Translations under genes and position numbers: made by a program
NCBI GenBank assembly: GCA_913009285.1
Contig: CAJVYE010000083.1
Location: 1 to 5,809 of the forward strand
DNA length: 5,809 nucleotides
DNA from: an uncultured Nitrospirota bacterium
GTDB lineage: Bacteria > Nitrospinota > Nitrospinia > SZUA-224
Direction of reading: 5' to 3'
In this document: in pieces, positions 1-5,494 of the stretch
Numbering within the stretch: the stretch's first letter is position 1
Layout: the number at the start of each line of letters is the position of its first letter
Notes under the pieces: model-generated
Told to the model about the DNA's origin: nothing
Databases searched by the model: none
What the model saw: the letters and a program-made list of their open reading frames with translations, nothing else

Positions 1-105
1 ATCTGTATGGGAATTGTGAATGTGATATTATGATAATAAGTTGTATGATTAGGAATACTTTTCTCTCAATTTCATCCTTCGGCAGAATTTTTTTATTTTT
101 TTTTT
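1..105. other. Unplaced contig end, joined through a poly-T run
   Basis: This stretch lies beyond the sequencing adapter and is joined to it by a T-rich run at 88-105 (17 of 18 bases are T). On the minus strand the order is gene, adapter, poly-A, which is what a read gives when it runs off the end of its library fragment. The remaining 87 bases are AT-rich. One minus-strand frame stays open to the window edge and would read LPKDEIERKVFLI and onward, but nothing shows that it belongs to the neighbouring gene. It may be unrelated genomic sequence attached by misassembly. Confidence 0.6.
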
Positions 106-163
106 AATGATACGGCGACCACCGAGATCTACACTCTTTCCCTACACGACGCTCTTCCGATCT
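106..163 (+). other. Illumina P5/TruSeq universal adapter contamination
   Basis: The 58 bases match the standard Illumina P5 plus read-1 primer sequence from end to end. They begin AATGATACGGCGACCACCGA and finish with ACGACGCTCTTCCGATCT. This is synthetic library DNA, not part of the genome. Its reverse complement translates to IGRASCRERV in the frame of the adjoining gene and supplies a TAG stop at 129-131. Everything to the left of it is of doubtful linkage. Confidence 0.98.
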
Positions 164-821
164 TAATCAATAAGAAGATCATAATGCCTTTGGAGATATA
201 CATCCTTCTAAGAACGGTATAGTTCTTTGTCATAATTATAAATATGCTGACTATAAGTATAGGAAGGATGAATCCTACATGTCCCTTGGTAAGTGTAGAT
301 AGTGCCATAGATACATAGAAGAAGAGGAAATATTTCTTCGAATCCCCAGTTTCTCCAATGAGAAAGTAACCCCTGATAAACGAGAAGAGAGAGAGGGTAA
401 TAAAAAAAGATAATGTCATATCAGTATAAGCCAACCTTGCCAGAAGAAAATATATACAACTAGCTGGCAGGATCAGCGCTGAGAGTAAGGCCGTCTTTCT
501 ATCAAAGAGGATATCTGCTATAAAATAGGTCATCAGTATACCAAGTGATGCAAAGATAGCTGCCCAGATCCTGGCAGAGTACGGGCTTATACCTAATACC
601 TTATAGGAAGATGCTACCAGCCAATATTGGAGGATAGGTTTTTGAAATCGTTTCTTACCGTCAAAGATGGGGGTGATCCAGTCCCCGGACTCAAGCATGT
701 TTCTTCCGCATTGTGTATAGAATTGTTCATCGGCATGAAACAGTGTAATTTCATCCGATCTAAAGGAAAAAAGGATGATAAATATCAGGAAAGAGAGTAT
801 CACTAAAAACAAGGTTTTCAT
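164..821 (-). CDS. ArnT-like glycosyltransferase family 39 (PMT) membrane protein, 3' end lost to adapter
   Basis: Predicted integral-membrane transferase that moves a sugar from an undecaprenyl-phosphate donor to lipid A or a related acceptor on the periplasmic face. About 219 genuine residues remain of a family usually near 500-550. Residues 5-20 form a membrane helix. The first periplasmic loop carries the family acidic pair (D31, E32 in FHADEQFYT) and then GDWITPIFDGKKRFQKPILQYW, at 46-67. LARLAYTDM (128-135) and LTKGHVGFILP (177-187, family usually GP, here GH) follow, with several further hydrophobic helices. I chose the ATG at 821. The upstream GTG at 842 would add seven residues encoded by the repeat motif at 831-842. 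Neither start has a good Shine-Dalgarno. The frame runs on to 129, but the residues after 219 are adapter. Family placement is firm; the sugar is unknown. Confidence 0.87.
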
Positions 822-830
822 ACTTATTCT

Positions 831-860
831 GTAACCGTTCACGGTTTGAAATTGAAAATT
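831..860 (+). repeat. Partial copy of the GTAASCGTTYAC repeat
   Basis: This segment starts GTAACCGTTCACGG and continues TTTGAAATTGAAAATT. It resembles the outer end of the inverted repeat at 907-944 with a short internal deletion. It directly precedes the ArnT-like gene and contains the alternative GTG codon at 842, which argues against using that codon as the start. Confidence 0.6.
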
Positions 861-884
861 TATGTTATCATATCGCAGCTATAC

Positions 885-909
885 TATCAGATGATTGTAT
901 AATCTGATA
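885..909. repeat. Small hairpin beside the MITE-like element
   Basis: TATCAGAT at 885-892 pairs perfectly with ATCTGATA at 902-909 across a 9-nt loop. It sits immediately outside, and slightly overlaps, the left arm of the larger inverted repeat. No T-run follows on either strand, so a terminator call is not supported. Confidence 0.45.
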
Positions 910-1160
910 ACGTAAGCGTTCACAGAACACTGAAATTTGAAATTGGAAATTAGGTAATAGTTCAGCCATAATTTTAATACTTAAAAAGCATAATACGTTA
1001 CCACGGATATTCACGGATTTACACTGAGATTTATTAATGGAACTTCATCTCACGATGAAGTTCCATTAATAAATTCCAGTGGTATTCCGTGTCTTTCGGT
1101 GGTGAACTATTACGATAACACAAATTTCTAATTTCAGTGTTCTGTAAACGCTTACCTTAT
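907..1160. repeat. MITE-like element with 38-nt terminal inverted repeats
   Basis: The gap between the LAB_N gene and the ArnT-like gene is filled by a non-coding inverted repeat. Outer arms 907-944 and 1123-1160 match at 35 of 38 positions, and each contains GTAAGCGTTYACAGAACAC. A second matching pair lies further in (954-964 with 1103-1113, 11 of 11). The centre carries a perfect 21-bp palindrome at 1029-1074. Sequence around 1002-1030 (ACCACGGATATTCACGGATT) is of the common environmental CCACGGA-type intergenic repeat. The right arm includes the TAA stop of the LAB_N gene. There is no transposase inside, so any movement would need help from elsewhere. MITE-like is a description of form; a mobile origin is inferred. 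Confidence 0.75.
1029..1074. repeat. Perfect 21-bp palindrome with 4-nt loop
   Basis: Arms 1029-1049 and 1054-1074 are exactly complementary over 21 bp around the loop TCAC. The stem would fold strongly in RNA or single-stranded DNA. No U-run follows it on either strand, so it is not a classical intrinsic terminator, but it could impede transcription from the LAB_N gene into the ArnT-like gene. Confidence 0.85.
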
Positions 1161-1426
1161 TCTTTCGCAATCCCTTTTTTCTTCCTATAAATGAATGTCA
1201 GATTCCTTAGATAGACAAATGAACCTATACTCTGGCCAAGTATAAAAACCGGATCTTTTCTGTATATAGCATATGTAAGGAGTATCAAACTACCTCCGAT
1301 GCTGAAGTACCAAAAGGCTACAGGAATGACACTCTCTCCTCTCTTCTCTGAGGCCATCCACTGCACAAAAAACCTCATAAAGAATAAAAATTGTCCCACT
1401 AGGCCTAGTATGACCCAAAAATTCAC
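1157..1426 (-). CDS. LAB_N-domain small membrane protein
   Basis: An 89-residue protein made almost entirely of the lipid-A biosynthesis N-terminal domain (LAB_N, Pfam PF07578), a PQ-loop-like three-helix fold. Helices lie at about 3-22, 35-54 and 59-79. Family signatures visible are GQFLFFMRFFVQWMASEKRG (11-30), the SVIPVAFWYFS stretch (32-42), and DPVFILGQ followed by YLRNL (58-76). The domain is named from its occurrence in lipid A proteins; its biochemical role is not settled. The start is a GTG at 1426, one base after the GT2 stop, with a strong GAGGAGG Shine-Dalgarno inside the GT2 gene, so the two are probably translationally coupled. The position between a polyprenyl-phosphate GT2 and an ArnT-like enzyme suggests a part in presenting or translocating the lipid-linked sugar. 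That function is inference. Confidence 0.88.
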   Translation of the reverse strand: MNFWVILGLVGQFLFFMRFFVQWMASEKRGESVIPVAFWYFSIGGSLILLTYAIYRKDPVFILGQSIGSFVYLRNLTFIYRKKKGIAKE

Positions 1427-1427
1427 C

Positions 1428-2156
1428 TCATCTATCCTCCTCTATTATTTCATAATCCAATCTTCTTTCCCTCATCCATCTTACTGCCAGTAGATCTATA
1501 AATGATCTAAATATCCTATTCCGTATATTATATTTTGTCTTTCCATATCTCCTCGGCAGGTGATTGACCTTTATCTCTGCCACACTGAAACCCTCCATCC
1601 TGAGCAAGGTTGGGAAAAAACGGTGCATACCATCGAAGAGTTTCAATCTATTAAGACAATCCCTTCTATACGCCTTTAGGGAGCAGCCTGTATCGATAAT
1701 AATATCCTTACTCAGTTTGTTCCTCACATAGTTTGCTATCTTAGAAGAGATCCTTTTTATAAAGGGATCATTCCTCTTAAAACGCCAGCCGCATACCACA
1801 TCATATTCCTCTATCTTTTCTAACAGCGCTGGTATGTCCTTAGGGTCATTCTGCATATCAGCATCCATCGTAATTACCACATCACCCCTTGCAGCCTTGA
1901 ATCCTGCATCAAAGGCCGCGGTCTGTCCATAGTTCCTGCGAAAGCGGATGATTTTAACATTCGAATTATCCATAGATATCTCCCGTAGGACACTATAGCT
2001 ACCATCTATACACCCGTCATCCACAAAGATTAATTCATAGCTCTTGCCTATCTTTACCATGGTCTTCTTAACTAATACGGTAATGGGTAATAGATTTTCC
2101 TCCTCATTGTAGAGGGGAATAACGATGGATATATATGGATTATTATTTTTGATCAT
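1428..2156 (-). CDS. GT2 polyprenyl-phosphate glycosyltransferase (DPM1/ArnC-like)
   Basis: A 242-residue GT-A fold enzyme predicted to transfer a sugar from a nucleotide donor to undecaprenyl phosphate at the cytoplasmic face. Visible motifs are SIVIPLYNEEEN (10-21), the nucleotide-binding VDDG (45-48), GQTAAFDAGFKAARGDVVI (77-95), the metal-binding DAD in TMDADMQNDP (96-105), CGWRFKRNDPFIKRISSKIA (122-141), and the DTGCSLKAYRRD stretch. The usual DDGSTDGS reads DDGCIDGS, a conservative oddity at C49. There is no C-terminal membrane region, as in DPM1-type rather than GtrB-type enzymes. The start is the ATG at 2156, with no well-spaced Shine-Dalgarno, consistent with former coupling to the upstream ligase gene before the IS inserted. 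Its stop is one base before the LAB_N start. Family is confident; donor sugar unknown. Confidence 0.9.
   Translation of the reverse strand: MIKNNNPYISIVIPLYNEEENLLPITVLVKKTMVKIGKSYELIFVDDGCIDGSYSVLREISMDNSNVKIIRFRRNYGQTAAFDAGFKAARGDVVITMDADMQNDPKDIPALLEKIEEYDVVCGWRFKRNDPFIKRISSKIANYVRNKLSKDIIIDTGCSLKAYRRDCLNRLKLFDGMHRFFPTLLRMEGFSVAEIKVNHLPRRYGKTKYNIRNRIFRSFIDLLAVRWMRERRLDYEIIEEDR
1436..1442 (-). promoter_or_regulatory. Strong Shine-Dalgarno for the LAB_N gene
   Basis: The minus strand reads GAGGAGG here, nine bases before the GTG start at 1426. The site lies within the last codons of the GT2 gene, so GT2 translation probably influences initiation of the small gene. It decides the choice of a non-ATG start. 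Confidence 0.8.
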
Positions 2157-2212
2157 TAGACTAAAATCAGCCCCTTCCGTACTGAATTCAGAAAGATATT
2201 TCTCCTATTATC

Positions 2213-2302
2213 TTAGGCCCGAAGGGCAGACAGCATATAGCAGGGGGTAAAGCCCCCTGAGTATGAATAAGAGAAAAAACAATTAGCCCCAAAGGGGCGA
2301 AA
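2213..2302 (+). repeat. Left inverted arm of the IS element with three hairpins
   Basis: Hairpins are GCCC-GAA-GGGC at 2217-2227, CAGGGGG-TAAAG-CCCCCTG at 2231-2249 (7-bp stem), and GCCCC-AAA-GGGGC at 2286-2298. IS200-group transposases recognise subterminal hairpins of this kind. The arm fills the spacer between the transposase stop (2318) and the GT2 start (2156) and could attenuate read-through transcription into GT2. Confidence 0.8.
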
Positions 2303-2317
2303 GAAAACCATCTCAAA

Positions 2318-2770
2318 TTATTTCCAAATATAATTTTCATCATATTCAATGTCATATTTATTAAGGATTTCGATAAACTCCTCCTGAAATGATTTCTTTT
2401 GATGATGGTTTTGTTGATTTCGAATATATTGAATTACCATATTTTCTAATGATTTACTAACTGAAAAAGCTCCATATCCATCCTGCCACCTAAAATTATC
2501 TTTTCCCGGAAAGGTAGCATGAACCCATTTTGAAGAATTCCCTTTAACAATCTCCATAAATTTTGAAACAGAAACGTTTTTGGGCATATATGTATAAAAA
2601 TGAATATGATCAGGCATGGCATTAATCTCAATGAGTATTCCACCAAGTTTTTTGATTATTCCACCAATATATGCACACAGCCTCTCATTGATATCATTAT
2701 CAATTAACAGTATTCTGTTTTTCGTGCTAAACACAAAATGGATTCCCAAAAATGTAAATGTTCCAGCCAA
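2318..2770 (-). CDS. tnpA: IS200/IS605-family TnpA transposase (HUH, Y1)
   Basis: A 150-residue single-strand DNA transposase of the Transposase_17/Y1_Tnp family (PF01797), which cuts and rejoins single-stranded element ends. The metal-binding HUH motif is MPDHIHFY (H55, H57). Further family signatures are the N-terminal GIHFVFSTKNR (9-19), KGNSSKWV (76-83), WQDGYGAFSVSKS (95-107), and YIRNQQNHHQKKSFQEEF (115-132), in which Y115 is the likely nucleophile. The C-terminal IEYDENYIW ending is also typical. I start at the TTG at 2770, which gives MAGTFTFLGIHF, the family length, and an AAAGG Shine-Dalgarno nine bases upstream. The longer frame from the TTG at 2827 would only add translated inverted-arm sequence. 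Catalytic residues are all present, so the enzyme may be active. Confidence 0.92.
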   Translation of the reverse strand: MAGTFTFLGIHFVFSTKNRILLIDNDINERLCAYIGGIIKKLGGILIEINAMPDHIHFYTYMPKNVSVSKFMEIVKGNSSKWVHATFPGKDNFRWQDGYGAFSVSKSLENMVIQYIRNQQNHHQKKSFQEEFIEILNKYDIEYDENYIWK

Positions 2771-2787
2771 AATAAAATACCTTTTTT

Positions 2788-2878
2788 CTTTCACCCCTTT
2801 GGGGCTGCTTATTTTTTTATTATTCAATCGTTAGGGGGCTTTCCCCCCGGCTATATGCTATCGACCCTTCGGGCCTAA
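2788..2878 (-). repeat. Right inverted arm of the IS element with three hairpins
   Basis: This is the reverse complement of the left arm with scattered differences. Hairpins are CCCC-TTT-GGGG at 2794-2804, GGGGG-CTTT-CCCCC at 2834-2847, and CCC-TTC-GGG at 2865-2873. It carries the stop codon and the last 18 codons now used by the O-antigen ligase gene, as well as the sequence just upstream of the transposase start. Confidence 0.8.
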
Positions 2879-4055
2879 TCTTTCCCTCAATCACAAAAGG
2901 AATAGACATAATGAAATATAATAGCATACATACCTCTGAATCATAGAAGTTCACTTCAAATAGGCCTGCAGCCAGAAAACCTATAACAGCAGCGAAACTT
3001 CCCACAACAATTGATCTCTTTTCTTTTTCTTCCATACCTATACCACTCAGGATAGATGATGTCTTAAGTAGATAAACCACCCATATACTTATCCATGATG
3101 CCAGACCAATCAAACCACTATAAGCCGCTATTTGGAGAGCATTATTGTGCAAAGATCCATGTGATTTCATTGCCTCAGGGATCTTATATTTCGGAAATAC
3201 CTTTCGTACACACCCAAAACCGCATCCGGTCAGGGGATAATCTCTGATTATACCTAAGCCACTCTCCCACATATAAAGCCTTTCACTATTTGTTGTATCC
3301 TTTGGGTCGATAATGCTGCTGATACGCTTGCTGATAGAAAGAGGAAAAATTGCCAGGAGCAAGGCGATTACCAGAGGTATGATGAGTGTCAACCATTTAT
3401 TCTTCAAGAATAATATAATGAATACACCAATTAGTAGTCCTATCCATGCATTTCTGGTAAGTGTGAGAAATAGACAGAAGGTAATAATAATAATAAGTAT
3501 CGGAAGCCACCACTCCTTTTTTAGAACCGGATTAAATACCAGTCTTGATATCGCAATCAAATCAACAAGCATCAAGAGGCCAGCAAATGTCATATAAATA
3601 CTCATTGTCCCCTCTACACGTGTTGAAAGTGATACGCCATTCTGAACTGCCTGAAAAAAACCGTAAAGAGACATAACACCAGCAACCATTATGAGGATCT
3701 TCACAAGAATACTTACCTCTTTCAACCCTTTCAAGTTGTTTAAGAAGAGGAAGAATATGATTATCTGTATAAGCTTCCTGAAATGCATGAGACTCATACC
3801 AATATCTATGGATGTAATAATGGACAAGATTGAGGCAAGGATAAATAATAGGAAAGGTATACCCAGGTGAGTCTTTACATCATTGATTCCCCCGTTTATA
3901 TAGAGACTCGAAAGCCATGCAATGGCTGCCAGACTAATGCTAATCTGGGCTATACTTATAGATACCAATGAAGATATGATAAATAGTATAAAAAAGACAT
4001 AGATTATCATATCGAAATTAATGGCTTTTCGCTCAGTAAGTGTCTCTATTTCCAT
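2820..4055 (-). CDS. O-antigen ligase/polymerase family (Wzy_C) membrane protein with IS-derived C-terminus
   Basis: A 411-residue polytopic inner-membrane protein of the WaaL/Wzy superfamily (Wzy_C, PF04932), which ligates or polymerises undecaprenyl-linked glycan at the periplasmic face. About ten hydrophobic helices are visible. The large periplasmic loop region contains LTLTRNAWIG before it, then the arginine of RLYMWESGLGIIRDYPLTG (from R259) and the histidine of SLHNNALQ (H303), positions where the family keeps its functional Arg and His. The ATG at 4055 is chosen because AAGGAG stands nine bases upstream; an upstream TTG (4124) has no such support. Residues 394-411 (RPEGSIAYSRGESPLTIE) are encoded by the right arm of the IS element, so the native tail is replaced. 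The core domain is intact and probably functional. Ligase versus polymerase cannot be told from sequence alone. Confidence 0.87.
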   Translation of the reverse strand: MEIETLTERKAINFDMIIYVFFILFIISSLVSISIAQISISLAAIAWLSSLYINGGINDVKTHLGIPFLLFILASILSIITSIDIGMSLMHFRKLIQIIIFFLFLNNLKGLKEVSILVKILIMVAGVMSLYGFFQAVQNGVSLSTRVEGTMSIYMTFAGLLMLVDLIAISRLVFNPVLKKEWWLPILIIIITFCLFLTLTRNAWIGLLIGVFIILFLKNKWLTLIIPLVIALLLAIFPLSISKRISSIIDPKDTTNSERLYMWESGLGIIRDYPLTGCGFGCVRKVFPKYKIPEAMKSHGSLHNNALQIAAYSGLIGLASWISIWVVYLLKTSSILSGIGMEEKEKRSIVVGSFAAVIGFLAAGLFEVNFYDSEVCMLLYFIMSIPFVIEGKIRPEGSIAYSRGESPLTIE

Positions 4056-4064
4056 CAATATTAT

Positions 4065-4070
4065 CTCCTT
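4065..4070 (-). promoter_or_regulatory. Consensus Shine-Dalgarno for the O-antigen ligase gene
   Basis: The minus strand reads AAGGAG here, nine bases before the ATG at 4055. It fixes that codon as the start over the TTG at 4124, which would add 23 residues in a non-family sequence. Confidence 0.8.
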
Positions 4071-4222
4071 AATATTTTTTAAAATACCCCTGTATACTGC
4101 AAGGGGCCATGGCGTATAAGGCAAACAAAGGGTACCTATCCTCTTCCATCCCTTCCGGTGGCATACTCGTTTCTGCCGCCTCGATGGAGCTAATTCTATT
4201 GTTTTACATCTTGTCCAGAGGC
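4071..4222 (-). other. Spacer with open frames and possible RNA structure upstream of the ligase gene
   Basis: The stretch between the GT4 stop and the ligase Shine-Dalgarno looks richer in GC than its neighbours. On the minus strand two frames are open through much of it. One begins ATG and reads MPPEGMEEDRYPLFALYAM on to a TAA just before the ligase Shine-Dalgarno (31 codons); the other is the ligase frame running upstream without a good start. Possible stems include GGCGGCA with TGCCACC (one mismatch) and CCCCT with AGGGG (10-nt loop). It could be a repeat, a leader RNA or a small leader gene. I do not recognise it as a known riboswitch. Confidence 0.35.
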
Positions 4223-5392
4223 TTACACCTTTGGATAGTATCTTTCACCCTTTTTCCTCTTTAAGACCTCTTCGTATAACCCCAATGTCTCCTCTAAGCA
4301 TCTTTCATGGGTGAAATACTCAGCCCTTTTTCTGGCCTCCCTACCCATTTGCTCTCTCACATCGCTATCGATCAAATACCTTATCTTGTCTGTTGTTTCA
4401 AGAATATCAGTAGGATCTTTCATGATCAAACCGTTCACTCTATCTGTCAATATTTCTGCCGCACCACTCATTATGCTTGTAATTACAGGTAATCCACTGG
4501 CGAGTGCCTCGAGATGAACATTCCCAAAGGGTTCATATAGGGTCGGAAAGAGGAATATATCAGAGGCAGCATAATACCTCTCAATCTTCTCGGTTACTCC
4601 TGCAAATATTATCTTGTCAGATATGCCAAGTCTTCTTGCTAATCTAATATACCTCCCCCTTTTTCCCTTTCCTATTATCAAGCCTACTAATGGCTTAGCT
4701 GACCGTAAACCTATACTCCTTATGAAATACTCTAAACCCTTTCTTTCAAAGCCTGATCCAACGAACAAGAGAACAATCTCCTCTTGTGATATACTATGTT
4801 TCTCCCTTATCATCTTATAATATATTTGTCTATTTCTTGGATGAAACCTCTCCAAATCCACACCATTATAAACAACAACGATATCACTATCCGGAACATG
4901 GTAGTGTCTCTTTATCTCTTCCTTTCCTATCCTTGAGATAGCGATAATTTTCTTATATCTATTTTTTTTAAATATCTCCCTCTCAATTACTAAAACAGCC
5001 CTGTGAAACGGATTTAAGATTATCGAGAGCTTCTTTATCCATGAAATGTGTTTAAACCTCTGAATAAGCCATTCTCTGTGACATCCGTCTCCTGCACGAT
5101 AGATATCCTGAAAGATTGTCCTCTCATTACTCTGAATAATATCAAATTCATTCTCTCTTATTCGTAGCTTCAAATAAACAAAGAATGCAAAACTTATCAC
5201 CCTTAGAAAAGAAAAAATCTTTATTATAGGGACCTTGTGAAATACAATCTCTTTCCCTCCATCAACAGACCAGGTACTTGCAAATATATGAATATCATGC
5301 CCCTTTGCAAGAAGTGATGAAACTGTATCTGAAGCAAATCTCTCTGCACCACCATAAAAGACATACTTCCTTCTTATCAGGGCTATCTTCAT
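4223..5392 (-). CDS. GT4 glycosyltransferase, WaaG (RfaG)-like LPS core transferase
   Basis: A 389-residue GT-B enzyme predicted to add a hexose to the LPS core or a related glycan in the cytoplasm from a nucleotide-sugar donor. Seen in order: the N-terminal MKIALIRRKY with GGAERF (14-19) that forms the acceptor-side loop, RAGDGCHREWL (99-109) typical of WaaG-like proteins, VYNGVD (175-180), VGSGFERKGLEYF (211-223) opening the donor domain, and YEPFGNVHLEALASGLPVI (286-304) holding the E-x7-E pair E287/E295. Length is normal for the family. I chose the ATG at 5392, where homologues begin MKIAL, although its purine-rich AAGGA is too close. A GTG at 5428 has a better-spaced AGAAGG, but both lie in a repeat-like sequence. 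It is the first gene of the run and probably heads the operon. Confidence 0.9.
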   Translation of the reverse strand: MKIALIRRKYVFYGGAERFASDTVSSLLAKGHDIHIFASTWSVDGGKEIVFHKVPIIKIFSFLRVISFAFFVYLKLRIRENEFDIIQSNERTIFQDIYRAGDGCHREWLIQRFKHISWIKKLSIILNPFHRAVLVIEREIFKKNRYKKIIAISRIGKEEIKRHYHVPDSDIVVVYNGVDLERFHPRNRQIYYKMIREKHSISQEEIVLLFVGSGFERKGLEYFIRSIGLRSAKPLVGLIIGKGKRGRYIRLARRLGISDKIIFAGVTEKIERYYAASDIFLFPTLYEPFGNVHLEALASGLPVITSIMSGAAEILTDRVNGLIMKDPTDILETTDKIRYLIDSDVREQMGREARKRAEYFTHERCLEETLGLYEEVLKRKKGERYYPKV

Positions 5393-5428
5393 TTCCTTAG
5401 CTCTTAAATTAATAAAATATCCATACAC

Positions 5429-5494
5429 CTTCAGTGCCTTCTGTATTTTCTGTGGGTTAATATTAAACCACAGACGACACTGAAGTCACTGAAG
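5429..5494. repeat. Composite inverted repeat of the CCACAGA/CACTGAAG type
   Basis: CTTCAGTG at 5429-5436 pairs with CACTGAAG at 5478-5485, and a further CACTGAAG copy follows at 5487-5494. Inside lies CTGTGG at 5450-5455 with CCACAG at 5468-5473, itself enclosing TTAATATTAA. This is the familiar style of intergenic repeat in environmental genomes. It abuts the GT4 gene and accounts for the apparent GTG start and Shine-Dalgarno there. As a dyad upstream of a gene it could also bind a regulator, but nothing shows that. Confidence 0.6.

Larger units (their letters stand above)
2213..2878 (-). mobile_element. IS200/IS605-like insertion element, about 666 bp
   Basis: A single transposase gene lies between two long inverted arms, 2213-2302 and 2788-2878, about four-fifths identical by eye. 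Each arm begins TTAGGCCCGAAGGG and then holds AGCATATAGC, a G-run/C-run hairpin, and GCCCCAAAGGGG. The size and the Y1 transposase suit the IS200 group, whose ends are hairpins rather than simple inverted repeats; arms this long and symmetrical are unusual. Exact ends are uncertain by a few bases because IS200-type elements make no target duplication. The right arm forms the last codons of the O-antigen ligase frame, so the element inserted at that gene's 3' end. Confidence 0.85.

Noticed and set aside
164..842. A natural truncation or fusion of the ArnT-like protein
   Set aside because: The novel C-terminus is translated sequencing adapter, so the truncation is technical.
1029..1074. Rho-independent terminator
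   Set aside because: The stem is strong but no T-run follows on either strand; it fits a repeat centre better.
2446..2646. A second minus-strand frame inside the transposase gene
   Set aside because: It is out of frame with the HUH transposase, which shows every expected motif, and it has no motif of its own.
2213..2878. CRISPR-like array, because of repeated palindromic GC hairpins
   Set aside because: Repeats are few, inverted rather than direct, and lie at the two ends of a transposase gene with no spacers.
3313..3597. A plus-strand open frame of 94 codons antisense to the O-antigen ligase gene
   Set aside because: It lies wholly opposite a well-supported membrane protein, has no family signature and no convincing Shine-Dalgarno, and its composition mirrors the hydrophobic gene beneath it.
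4307..4820. Plus-strand open frames antisense to the GT4 gene
   Set aside because: They overlap one another and a gene with clear GT-B motifs on the minus strand, and they encode nothing recognisable.
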